Source: CAZYME01 sp964648115 (GTDB lineage Bacteria > Pseudomonadota > Gammaproteobacteria > Legionellales > Legionellaceae). Taken from it: a stretch of DNA of 35,547 bases. The stretch's first letter is position 1. Each line of letters starts with the position of its first letter. The notes below the pieces were generated by a model, which was given only the letters and a program-made list of their open reading frames with translations, made no database searches and was not told the origin of the DNA. Of this stretch, positions 7,108 to 15,254 are shown one piece after another. The translations under genes were made by a program, and so were the position numbers. The stretch is taken from NCBI GenBank assembly GCA_964648115.1, contig CAZYME010000024.1, positions 1 to 35,547 on the forward strand. The letters run 5' to 3'.

Positions 7108-7146
7108 TACGGTATGTACTAAACAATTAAAACAATAGGTGCTGTT

Positions 7147-9723
7147 ATGCGAATGGATAAACTTACCTCTAAATTTCAAATGGCTTTAGCTGATGCACAA
7201 TCTTTAGCACTGGGCCGAGACAATGGTTTTATTGAACCCGAGCACTTGATGAAAGCTTTGCTCGACCAGCAAGGAGGCAGCTGCAGACCACTTCTCTCAA
7301 AAGCCGGGGTTAATTTATCACAGCTTAGAACATTAATAGACCAAGCACTGGAACGATTACCCAAAGTGTCTGGAACGGGCGGAGACATCCATATCTCTAA
7401 TGCGTTAAACCGCTTACTCAATCTCACCGATAAATTATCACAGCAGCGCAAAGACAATTATATTTCTAGCGAGTTATTTATTTTGGCCGCCATTAATGAA
7501 GATGGTGTACTTGCAAAATTCTTAAAGCAAGCTGGCGGTGACGCGAAAGCCATTGAAAAAGCTATCGAAGAAATAAGGGGCGGTGAAGGGGTAAATGATC
7601 CAAATGCGGAAGAGCAGCGACAAGCCCTAGAAAAATATACCCTGGATTTAACCGAACGCGCCGAACAAGGCAAGCTTGATCCCGTGATTGGTCGTGACGA
7701 TGAAATCCGCCGAACTATTCAAGTATTGCAACGCCGAACAAAAAATAATCCTGTGCTCATTGGAGAACCTGGCGTAGGTAAAACTGCCATCGTTGAAGGA
7801 CTAGCCCAGCGTATCATCAACGGCGAAGTACCAGAAGGCTTAAAAAATAAGCGATTACTCTCTCTTGATATGGGGGCCTTAATAGCAGGGGCTAAATTTC
7901 GTGGAGAATTCGAAGAACGTTTAAAAGCTGTATTGAACGATCTATCCAAACAAGAAGGGCAAATTATCCTCTTTATTGATGAGTTACACACGATGGTAGG
8001 CGCTGGTAAAGCGGAAGGTGCTATGGATGCTGGCAACATGTTAAAACCAGCATTGGCGCGTGGTGAATTGCATTGCATTGGTGCTACCACGCTTGATGAA
8101 TATCGCCAATACATTGAAAAAGATGCAGCCCTTGAACGACGATTCCAAAAAGTCTTGGTTGATGAGCCTAGCGTTGAAGACACCATTGCCATTTTACGTG
8201 GATTAAAAGAACGTTATGAAGTTCATCATGGTGTAGAAATAACTGACCCTGCTATTGTTGCGGCGGCTACCCTATCTCACCGCTATATTACTGATCGGCA
8301 ATTACCGGATAAAGCGATTGATCTGATTGATGAAGCAGGTAGCCTAATTAGGATGGAAATTGATTCCAAGCCCGAAAGCCTTGATAAACTCGACCGCAGA
8401 CTTATTCAATTAAAAATCGAGCGCGAAGCATTGAAGAAAGAACACGATGAAGCATCCAAAAAACGTCTTAGTGATTTGGAAAAAAGTATCAAAGAGTTAG
8501 AAAAAAGCGCTGCAGATCTAGAGGATTTATGGAAATCTGAAAAAGCGGTATTGCAAGGTGCTACCCACATTAAAGAAGCATTGGAACAAGCGAAACTAGA
8601 GATGGAAACAGCAAGGAGGGCTGGTGATCTTACACACATGTCTGAATTGCAATACGGCCGAATTCCAGAGCTTGAGAAGCAATTGGCTCAAGTAGCAAGC
8701 TCAGAGCCTCAAGACACCAAACTTGTGCGTAACAAGGTCACTGAAGAAGAGATAGCTGAAGTAGTCTCAAAATGGACTGGAATTCCTGTAGCAAAAATGC
8801 TGGAAGGTGAAAAAGAAAAATTATTGCAAATGGAAGAAGCATTACACCGACGCTTAATTGGCCAAAATGAAGCAGTTGATGCTGTAGCTAACGCTATTCG
8901 CCGCTCACGTGCTGGGCTATCTGACCCCAATCGACCCATTGGCTCTTTTTTATTTTTAGGCCCCACAGGCGTCGGTAAAACAGAATTGTGTAAAGCCCTT
9001 GCTGTTTTTCTTTTTGACACAGTCGATGCAATGGTGCGGATTGATATGTCAGAATTTATGGAGAAACACTCCGTAGCCAGGTTGATCGGTGCCCCACCAG
9101 GTTATGTAGGGTACGAAGAAGGAGGATACATTACTGAAGCTGTGCGTCGTCGTCCTTACTCAGTTATTTTGTTGGATGAAATTGAAAAGGCGCATCCAGA
9201 TGTGTTTAACATTCTCTTGCAAGTGCTTGATGATGGGCGGTTAACCGATGGACAAGGACGAACTGTTGATTTCCGAAATACAGTGATTGTGATGACATCG
9301 AATTTAGGTTCACACTTGATTCAAGATATGGGTGAGAAAAATAGTTATGAGCAAATCAAAACAGCCGTGATGGAGTTAGTTAGCCAACATTTTCGCCCAG
9401 AATTCATCAATCGTATTGATGACAGTGTGGTTTTTCACGCATTGTCCAAGGAACAAATTGCCAATATCGCATCCATTCAAATTGAGTATTTGCGACAGCG
9501 GCTACAACAGCAAAACATCACCCTGCGTGTCACACCTGAAGCATTAGCCCATTTGGCTGAGGCAGGGTTTGATCCTGTATATGGGGCAAGGCCTTTGAAG
9601 CGGACTATACAACAAAAACTTGAAAATCCATTGGCTCAAGCGCTCTTAACAGGCCTGTTTAAACCCGGGGAGTCGATAGTGGTCTCGTGGGCGGATAAAC
9701 AGCTGCAGTTTAAGCAAGAATGA
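7147..9723 (+). CDS. clpB: ClpB disaggregase (Hsp100 AAA+ chaperone)
   Basis: A hexameric AAA+ unfoldase that, with DnaK/DnaJ/GrpE, rescues aggregated proteins after heat stress. The 858 residues match the usual 857. Order: N-terminal Clp repeat domain (1-145); NBD1 with Walker A GEPGVGKT (206-213) and Walker B ILFIDELH (273-280); the long coiled-coil M domain, rich in E/K/L (about 405-525), which marks ClpB rather than ClpA or ClpC; NBD2 with Walker A GPTGVGKT (near 605-613), the pore loop GAPPGYVGYEEGG and Walker B VILLDEIEKAHPD; and a C-terminal domain. The start could be ATG 7147 or the ATG two codons later (MDKLTSKF). It is monocistronic, divergent from sppA, with a sigma-32-like promoter upstream. 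Confidence 0.97.
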   Translation: MRMDKLTSKFQMALADAQSLALGRDNGFIEPEHLMKALLDQQGGSCRPLLSKAGVNLSQLRTLIDQALERLPKVSGTGGDIHISNALNRLLNLTDKLSQQRKDNYISSELFILAAINEDGVLAKFLKQAGGDAKAIEKAIEEIRGGEGVNDPNAEEQRQALEKYTLDLTERAEQGKLDPVIGRDDEIRRTIQVLQRRTKNNPVLIGEPGVGKTAIVEGLAQRIINGEVPEGLKNKRLLSLDMGALIAGAKFRGEFEERLKAVLNDLSKQEGQIILFIDELHTMVGAGKAEGAMDAGNMLKPALARGELHCIGATTLDEYRQYIEKDAALERRFQKVLVDEPSVEDTIAILRGLKERYEVHHGVEITDPAIVAAATLSHRYITDRQLPDKAIDLIDEAGSLIRMEIDSKPESLDKLDRRLIQLKIEREALKKEHDEASKKRLSDLEKSIKELEKSAADLEDLWKSEKAVLQGATHIKEALEQAKLEMETARRAGDLTHMSELQYGRIPELEKQLAQVASSEPQDTKLVRNKVTEEEIAEVVSKWTGIPVAKMLEGEKEKLLQMEEALHRRLIGQNEAVDAVANAIRRSRAGLSDPNRPIGSFLFLGPTGVGKTELCKALAVFLFDTVDAMVRIDMSEFMEKHSVARLIGAPPGYVGYEEGGYITEAVRRRPYSVILLDEIEKAHPDVFNILLQVLDDGRLTDGQGRTVDFRNTVIVMTSNLGSHLIQDMGEKNSYEQIKTAVMELVSQHFRPEFINRIDDSVVFHALSKEQIANIASIQIEYLRQRLQQQNITLRVTPEALAHLAEAGFDPVYGARPLKRTIQQKLENPLAQALLTGLFKPGESIVVSWADKQLQFKQE

Positions 9724-9732
9724 TAGATTAAT

Positions 9733-9775
9733 GTGGCGGTAGGACTCCCGCACCGATCCCACTGATAATTTTTTT
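9733..9775 (+). terminator. weak candidate terminator after clpB
   Basis: Shortly after the clpB stop, GTG-G-CGG can pair with CCGCAC, forming a short stem with one bulge, and a run of seven T (9769-9775) follows about 15 nt later. The distance between stem and T-run is long, so support is modest. Confidence 0.35.
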
Positions 9776-9795
9776 ATCTACTATTAGATTCATTT

Positions 9796-9874
9796 AGCCC
9801 CTATGGAGCGAAGCGGAATGCAGGGATCATACTGCATGGCCATTCCCGCATTCCGCTACGCTCCATACGGGCTA
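9796..9874. repeat. family A palindromic repeat, full copy 2
   Basis: Left arm AGCCCCTATGGAGCGAAGCG...AATGCAGGGA and right arm TCCCGCATTCCGCTACGCTC...CATACGGGCT form a nearly complete inverted repeat with a loop of about 17 nt. It occupies the convergent gap between clpB and the permease, like copy 1 between its two convergent genes. Confidence 0.85.
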
Positions 9875-9890
9875 CATTTATAGGCCAGCA

Positions 9891-11402
9891 CTAATGATAA
9901 TTTTTCTGCTTAACCATTAGCCAAAAATTCATGCTCGTCAACAATAGGAATACAAAGAAAACCAGCGGGCTTTTTAACATACCCTGTTGGTTGAAATACC
10001 CAAAAAGACATATAAATGCCAAATATAAAAACATGCTCCAAGAGGAACAACAGGCTTTGAAAACCCTGCTTACAACCCAGTGGTAATGGCTAAATGCATA
10101 TACCAAGAAAAATATAATATACAAAATTAAAGCGACAACAAGCGAAAATAAGTCAATTTTGAGAAGAAAAAGGGACAAAACCAGAAAAATAATATAACTA
10201 AATACATTGCCCATTTTAACCCGATAAATTCGTCCCAAATGGGAACTGCTATAGCGGAGTTTTGTAAACGCAATAGGTATAGAGCTACAAGATATCAGTT
10301 GAAACACACTAACTAATATCATTAGCTCACGCCAATTTCTAAAAAACAATAACGTAAAACAACACATAAGCGTCGTAAAAACGAGGGAGCGATGTGAAAT
10401 CTGGAATATTTGTGGCATCTGACGAGCCTCAGCCATACCCGTTATCGTTTGTGCCGCAGAGTTTAAACAAATAATTGCTGTGCCAGATGGGCTTACTACC
10501 GAATCCATGTATAAAGCCACCGCCCATAGACTGAGCAGATGAATATCCAACAAGATTAATAGTTGCGCTAATGGTGATGTAAAATTGAGCTGTGACCACC
10601 CTTTAGCCACCATGCTAGTAGGTAAGCTACCTATAAATGCCGTTTGTAATAAGCAATAGATAATAAAACAAGTTAATACAGAAAGAATTAATGCTCGGGG
10701 TATATTTTTTTGGGGATCTTTCAAATCCTTACCGTACATTGCCACTAAAGAAAAACCATAAAAAGTGTAAAAAATACCGCACACAACCACTCCATTTAAA
10801 ATATGACGGTATCCGTAAGGAGCAAAACCTTGAGAAACAAAATTGCTGGGATGAAACGATGCGGCCATCAAAATGACTGCTGTTAAAATAGGAACAATTA
10901 TTTTAAAAATCGCGAGTGTATTACTGACTTTGGAAAATACCCGCATCCCCCAAAAATTGAATATGGAATAGATGAGCACAAGCCCAACAATACATACTGT
11001 TCCGAGGTAAGTGTGATGTTGATCAACCATAAAATAGCTCTCGAATACAGGAAAGGCTGTACTCAAATACTCAACAGTAGCAGAGGCCTCTGTTGGAATA
11101 ACCAGAACTAAACCCAACCATCCCGAAATAGTAACAACAAACCCAAAATCAGCATTGCCATGGCTAACTGTGACTAAGCGGGTAAAAAGTGCTTTATCCT
11201 GAAACATGCCTGCTATTTCAGCCAAAAGCATCGCTAATATCAGAGCTAAAACAGCACCTATTCCCCAGGAAAAAAACGATGCAGGCCCAATGTATTGGGC
11301 GGCATAATAGGCAGCAAACAACCAGCCACTTCCTATCATGGAACCAACCCCAATCCCTACAGCAGTGAATAGTCCAGGTGGGTTTTTAACGATAACATCC
11401 AC
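9891..11402 (-). CDS. APC-superfamily amino acid permease
   Basis: An inner-membrane transporter of the amino acid-polyamine-organocation type. The 503-residue product is hydrophobic throughout, with about 12 membrane segments. The first helix carries GIGVGSMIGSGW (16-27), the unwound TM1 substrate-binding signature of the APC family. ATVEY and GMRVFSKVSN, in the regions that follow TM3 and TM5, are also typical. Translation starts at a GTG (11402) preceded by AAGGA at 6-nt spacing. The substrate cannot be read from the sequence. It lies downstream of the unrecognised 527-residue gene on the same strand, with a 97-nt gap that contains a 16-bp perfect palindrome, so co-transcription is uncertain. 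Confidence 0.87.
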   Translation of the reverse strand: MDVIVKNPPGLFTAVGIGVGSMIGSGWLFAAYYAAQYIGPASFFSWGIGAVLALILAMLLAEIAGMFQDKALFTRLVTVSHGNADFGFVVTISGWLGLVLVIPTEASATVEYLSTAFPVFESYFMVDQHHTYLGTVCIVGLVLIYSIFNFWGMRVFSKVSNTLAIFKIIVPILTAVILMAASFHPSNFVSQGFAPYGYRHILNGVVVCGIFYTFYGFSLVAMYGKDLKDPQKNIPRALILSVLTCFIIYCLLQTAFIGSLPTSMVAKGWSQLNFTSPLAQLLILLDIHLLSLWAVALYMDSVVSPSGTAIICLNSAAQTITGMAEARQMPQIFQISHRSLVFTTLMCCFTLLFFRNWRELMILVSVFQLISCSSIPIAFTKLRYSSSHLGRIYRVKMGNVFSYIIFLVLSLFLLKIDLFSLVVALILYIIFFLVYAFSHYHWVVSRVFKACCSSWSMFLYLAFICLFGYFNQQGMLKSPLVFFVFLLLTSMNFWLMVKQKNYH

Positions 11403-11446
11403 GACACATCCTTGTCCTGATCTTCATGTTGCACTGAGTGCGCTTC

Positions 11447-11462
11447 TTGGGCCATGGCCCAA
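11447..11462. repeat. 16-bp perfect palindrome, family C copy 1
   Basis: TTGGGCCATGGCCCAA is a perfect palindrome between the 527-residue gene and the permease. It is followed by CTTACATCTAATAT. A related sequence, TTGGGTCAATGACCCAA followed by CCTACATATTAT, lies at 26636-26652, suggesting a small dispersed palindrome. Confidence 0.65.
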
Positions 11463-11499
11463 CTTACATCTAATATGTTATCAGATTAAACTACTTGGA

Positions 11500-13083
11500 T
11501 CAGCCGAATGACCCTGAGCCTGGCTTTGTTGACAGCTTAGCCCCCTTTTCCTCTAGTGAAGCCGCAAATTTAGCAAGAACAGTAGTAAATAGACCTAGCC
11601 GACCTGGTCCTTTTTGGGCTCCTACTGCTTCCGCAGGGAGTCTAACACCCAAATGAACACCTGCAGGCTGAACTTGCTCTTCTAGAAGAGCTGCGGCATT
11701 TCCGATTTTTTGCTCATGCTGTCGCTCCAAAAATTGCTGTATACCGTCTAACAAGGTTGGCAATACCTCTTTCCAAAAAGCGCTCAGAGCAGGATTAACT
11801 TTATCTAACAACTCGCATGATGCAAGGCCAAAAGCAAGATGTGCATTTTCAGGTGAGAAACCTACCATTGCAGCCATATTATAAAGATCAATACAGTGTA
11901 CACGCCCCAATATATTTAATATTTCATTTACCTGACGACGAGGATCCCATATTGCATCCATAAAAAATGGAGGCTTGGGCAATGAGGCGTCTTTAATTCT
12001 TTGAGCCTGAATTTTTGCGACGTCTAGAAGCATTTCTAATACAAAAGGTGTCGCAAATGCTTGGTCCGGAATAGGATTCTCAAAGATTTCTCTCGTTTCT
12101 TCAATAGGCTTTCCAGCAACACCCGGGAATAACATTGATAATTTTAATAAGCTTAGATATTCTGACAAAAAAGCAAAGTTAGATGGGCCTTCAATAAGAA
12201 GATCTTTCAGACTTGTAGAGACTACCCCAAAGTTAAAAGCGCTTGTCCCCGCAGGCTTAGCACCTTGTAGACAATTGAATATGTTTCCATATTGCTTTGG
12301 TGTAAACAAAGCTAAATACGTGCGTACAGTTGGAGCGCTTAAAACATTCAATGAAACTTGCCCATGTGGCTGTTTTGAACATATGTGAATGTGATCAATC
12401 ATTTGTTTTGCTAAAACACCAGGTGGAATCGGAAACTTTTTAGACGCAGATAGAATCCTGGCATTTCGTTCAATTGCTTCTTTAAATTCCGGTGTTTCAA
12501 GTAGAGAGATTTCCCCCTCGGTTATAGTGCAACGCAAAAAAACTGTTAAGTCCTTAATCTCACTTATGTGTATAAGCGTAGACTTTGCCCAATTCGCTAC
12601 AGTTTTATGCTCGTCGCTGCTTGATATTTTTTCTTTTATAGCCCGTGTTAAATGCTCGGGGATTTGCTGCTGTGATACATAAGATCCCCCAAGCAATGTA
12701 TGAACACTATGAGCACGAGGCATAGCAATTTTAAGGGTACGTTCTAAATATAAAATTTGTAAATCACCCGCTTCCGTTTCCCCTAATGTCTTATTATCTT
12801 GCAAACCATCAGCAAGCACGTAATTTACAACGAGTGAAGTGGGTATAATTATTTCGGCGTCCTTAATCTCTTCCTGTTTTTTTAATTGCCGCAGCACATG
12901 CCGCTGACGTTCTTCTGTGTTGATACAAAGTACACCATCATCAGTAAGACCATAACAAATCAATAATTCCGCAAAAAAATTGCGCTTTTCAGGTGACCAT
13001 TGGTCCCAGTCCTCTCGTGTCAGCGGCATAGTATGTCCAGCAGTAATGGTTTTTGTTTCATAGTGAACATTTTTAATCTGCAA
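11500..13083 (-). CDS. large cytoplasmic protein of unknown function; possible secreted effector
   Basis: I do not recognise a family. The 527-residue product has no signal peptide and no membrane segment. It is mixed alpha/beta in composition, with a helical look from about residue 285 on (AFNFGVVSTSLKDLLIEGPSN, LEMLLDVAKIQAQRIKD, LPTLLDGIQQFLERQHEQ). No Walker, protease, kinase or nuclease motif is evident. The C-terminal 20 residues run LEEKGAKLSTKPGSGSFG, an acidic pair followed by small and polar residues, loosely like type IV (Dot/Icm) export signals; this is weak evidence. The annotated start is a TTG at 13083 without a clear ribosome site; the next candidate is ATG at 13029 (MPLTREDWDQW), also with a weak site. 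It is flanked by repeat-bearing gaps on both sides, in a slot between the permease and mpl. Confidence 0.7.
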   Translation of the reverse strand: MQIKNVHYETKTITAGHTMPLTREDWDQWSPEKRNFFAELLICYGLTDDGVLCINTEERQRHVLRQLKKQEEIKDAEIIIPTSLVVNYVLADGLQDNKTLGETEAGDLQILYLERTLKIAMPRAHSVHTLLGGSYVSQQQIPEHLTRAIKEKISSSDEHKTVANWAKSTLIHISEIKDLTVFLRCTITEGEISLLETPEFKEAIERNARILSASKKFPIPPGVLAKQMIDHIHICSKQPHGQVSLNVLSAPTVRTYLALFTPKQYGNIFNCLQGAKPAGTSAFNFGVVSTSLKDLLIEGPSNFAFLSEYLSLLKLSMLFPGVAGKPIEETREIFENPIPDQAFATPFVLEMLLDVAKIQAQRIKDASLPKPPFFMDAIWDPRRQVNEILNILGRVHCIDLYNMAAMVGFSPENAHLAFGLASCELLDKVNPALSAFWKEVLPTLLDGIQQFLERQHEQKIGNAAALLEEQVQPAGVHLGVRLPAEAVGAQKGPGRLGLFTTVLAKFAASLEEKGAKLSTKPGSGSFG

Positions 13084-13190
13084 AGTTGATAATTTTTATA
13101 AATTGCGCTTAATTAAGCCACAAAATACGCGATAAATCAAGATGTAATGGATAAACAGTAGTAGTTGTAGAGCTTGGTATTTCGTCATCG

Positions 13191-13321
13191 CACTAACGTT
13201 GTTGCATAAATTCCTGTCATTCCCGCTAAGGCATAGGCGTAAACTTAAGGAAAATTGCCGTCATTGCAAACGTTAGTGAAGACGGTTGTTTAAAAAATCT
13301 TCCTTAAATTGACGCCTATGC
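13191..13321. repeat. interleaved inverted repeats downstream of mpl
   Basis: Two inverted-repeat pairs interleave. Pair 1 is CACTAACGTT (13191-13200) with AACGTTAGTG (13269-13278), 10/10. Pair 2 is 13231-13252 (GCATAGGCGTAAACTTAAGG...) with 13300-13321 (...GACGCCTATGC), 20 of 22 positions complementary. The order is arm 1, arm 2, arm 1', arm 2', which nested hairpins cannot satisfy at once. CCGTCATTGC and a CATTCCCGC string inside resemble pieces of common dispersed repeats. It begins 10 nt past the mpl stop codon. Confidence 0.75.
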
Positions 13322-13331
13322 GCGAAAGAAA

Positions 13332-14690
13332 TTAAAACTTCGTATCAATGCGTTCTACTAACTTCTGATGAATATTATCAAAGCCTCGGTTACTCATAAC
13401 CAATACCGCATCGCCTGCCTGTACCTTATCAGCCACAGCATCTATAATGGCATTGGAAGTGGGTAATATTTGATAAGGACAACGCCAATTCCTTGTAACT
13501 TCGGCCAGAGAAAAATCATTAGGATTTAATACATAAGCAATATCTGCGTCCGCTAATGCTTGTGCCATTTCCTCTTTATGCACCCCGGTACGCATGGTGT
13601 ATGAAGCAAATTCCAATACAACTAAAACGCGTTGATGTCGTTTGCTGTGTTTAAGTGCGCTTAGAGTCTTGCCAATAGCAGTGGGATGGTGCGCAAAATC
13701 ATCATATACCGTCACTCCATGACGATTCGATTTTACTTCCAAACGACGTTTAACAGGTGTGAACTGCTCCAGTGCTGCTGCAGCTACAGAGGGTTTAACC
13801 CCGGCGTGGGCACTAGCCGCAAACGCTGCCAAGCCGTTTTCAATATTAAACCGACCTATTAGTGGCCAATTAATTTCCGCAACTGCCTCACCTTTGTGCC
13901 AAACTCTAAACGATTGGCCCGTTTCATCCAGCACTTCAGCACGCCATGTTGCATCGCCGGTGAAGGCCAAGTCTTCCAAATTACTATACTGGCCCCTCGC
14001 CAACACTTCGTTTAAAGCAAGATCATCGCGTGGTTTAATCACAACACCAGTGCTTGGAATCGTTCTTAAAAAATACTGAAATTGTAATTGGATAGCAGGT
14101 AAATCTGCATAAATATCGGCGTGATCAAATTCTAAATTATTAAGGATCGCTACTTGTGGGCGGTAGTGAATAAATTTAGGCCGTTTATCAAAGAAAGCGC
14201 TGTCGTACTCATCCGCTTCAATAACAAACCACTTGCCCTGCCCTAAACAAGCACTTGTGTTGAAATCGGTAGCTACACCGCCGATTAAAAAACCTGGTTG
14301 TAAGCCGGCCTGATGGAGAATAAACGCTAACATTGATGTAGTAGTGGTTTTTCCGTGAGTTCCTGAGACAGCTAGCACACGGTAACGAGGTAAGATATTT
14401 TCTGCAAGCCACTGCGGACCTGAAGTATATGGCTTGTTTGCATCAAGAACAGCCTCCATCACCGGCATACCGCGCTTGATAGCGTTACCAACAATTACAC
14501 AGTCAGCTTTTAACGCCTCCTTACTATCCTCATAACCTTCAGTAAAGGCAATTCCTTGAGCCTCCAATAAATCACTAACAGGTGGATAACAGTTACTATC
14601 ACTCCCTGTAACCTGGAAGCCCGCCTCTCTCGCCAATATTGCTAAAGCACTCATAAATGTGCCACTTACCCCTAAAATATGTAAATGCAT
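13332..14690 (-). CDS. mpl: UDP-N-acetylmuramate:L-Ala-gamma-D-Glu-meso-DAP ligase Mpl
   Basis: This ligase reattaches the tripeptide recovered from old peptidoglycan to UDP-MurNAc, feeding recycled wall material back to synthesis in the cytoplasm. The N-terminus HLHILGVSGTFMSALAILAR...VTGSDSNCYPPVS is the Mpl/MurC Rossmann-like domain. The ATP-binding P-loop SGTHGKTTTTSM spans 109-120, and VYDDFAHHPTAI with the C-terminal domain follows. GTFMSALA and the YPPVSDLLE string favour Mpl over MurC. I start at the ATG at 14690 (452 residues; E. coli Mpl has 457), which has GGGGA at good spacing. An in-frame TTG at 14714 would add eight residues and overlap the upstream gene. It is the last gene of the ftsK-to-mpl minus-strand run. 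Confidence 0.94.
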   Translation of the reverse strand: MHLHILGVSGTFMSALAILAREAGFQVTGSDSNCYPPVSDLLEAQGIAFTEGYEDSKEALKADCVIVGNAIKRGMPVMEAVLDANKPYTSGPQWLAENILPRYRVLAVSGTHGKTTTTSMLAFILHQAGLQPGFLIGGVATDFNTSACLGQGKWFVIEADEYDSAFFDKRPKFIHYRPQVAILNNLEFDHADIYADLPAIQLQFQYFLRTIPSTGVVIKPRDDLALNEVLARGQYSNLEDLAFTGDATWRAEVLDETGQSFRVWHKGEAVAEINWPLIGRFNIENGLAAFAASAHAGVKPSVAAAALEQFTPVKRRLEVKSNRHGVTVYDDFAHHPTAIGKTLSALKHSKRHQRVLVVLEFASYTMRTGVHKEEMAQALADADIAYVLNPNDFSLAEVTRNWRCPYQILPTSNAIIDAVADKVQAGDAVLVMSNRGFDNIHQKLVERIDTKF

Positions 14691-14704
14691 ATCATCCCCA
14701 ACAT

Positions 14705-15247
14705 CTATCGCCAAAATGAAACAACCAAAATATTACAAGCTACCAAACCAAAACTTGCTAATACCGCTGGAAAATACTCTATCCCTAGTGCATGTTTGTA
14801 AACATGTACAGTTATCATAAATTGCCATATCGTCAAAATAAATGTCAAAACTAGGTACACTACTGCCACAAGCAACGCTAACGGTTGAATCATTTTTGCA
14901 TCGGCAAACCAGGGTGCCACCAAAAGCAAGGGAAACGCAAACAAATGCACGATGGTATGGCCGGCCAAAAGACACGTTAAAGTTTGCACGGTACGATTAG
15001 GCATGCGAAACAAAAATAATAGAGCAAATGTATATATCCCATAAGACATAAGCAATGTGCCCGCAGCCAACATGGATGTTTTGAGGGTAAATATTTCTTC
15101 AATATCAGCAATCATCCATTGGATGACTACCAGGAGAAAGAAAAACAGGGCAATAGCCCCTAACAATAATGATGAATAAGGCGTATTAGCAGGCGTCTCT
15201 TTAAAGATACTCACTTGCCAATATCGCTTGATTAATGCAACCCACAT
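14705..15247 (-). CDS. small integral membrane protein, unknown function
   Basis: Not recognised with confidence. The 180-residue protein shows about five hydrophobic segments: SSLLLGAIALFFFLLVVIQW, SMLAAGTLLMSYGIYTFALLFLF, LAGHTIVHLFAFPLLLVAPW, ALLVAVVYLVLTFILTIWQF, and YFPAVLASFGLVACNILVV. Overall architecture resembles Yip1/YIF1-type small membrane proteins, but I see no diagnostic motif. The ATG (15247) follows AGGATAGG and is only 7 nt past the yhdP-like stop. Its own stop lies 14 nt before the mpl ATG, so the three genes are almost certainly one transcript. A role at the cell envelope is inferred from that company only. Confidence 0.78.
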   Translation of the reverse strand: MWVALIKRYWQVSIFKETPANTPYSSLLLGAIALFFFLLVVIQWMIADIEEIFTLKTSMLAAGTLLMSYGIYTFALLFLFRMPNRTVQTLTCLLAGHTIVHLFAFPLLLVAPWFADAKMIQPLALLVAVVYLVLTFILTIWQFMITVHVYKHALGIEYFPAVLASFGLVACNILVVSFWR

Positions 15248-15254
15248 AGGCGTC

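Noticed and set aside
7176..9020. Several minus-strand frames of 70-160 codons opposite clpB
   Set aside because: They are Ser/Arg/Leu-rich shadows of a highly conserved gene, without ribosome sites. None resembles a known family.
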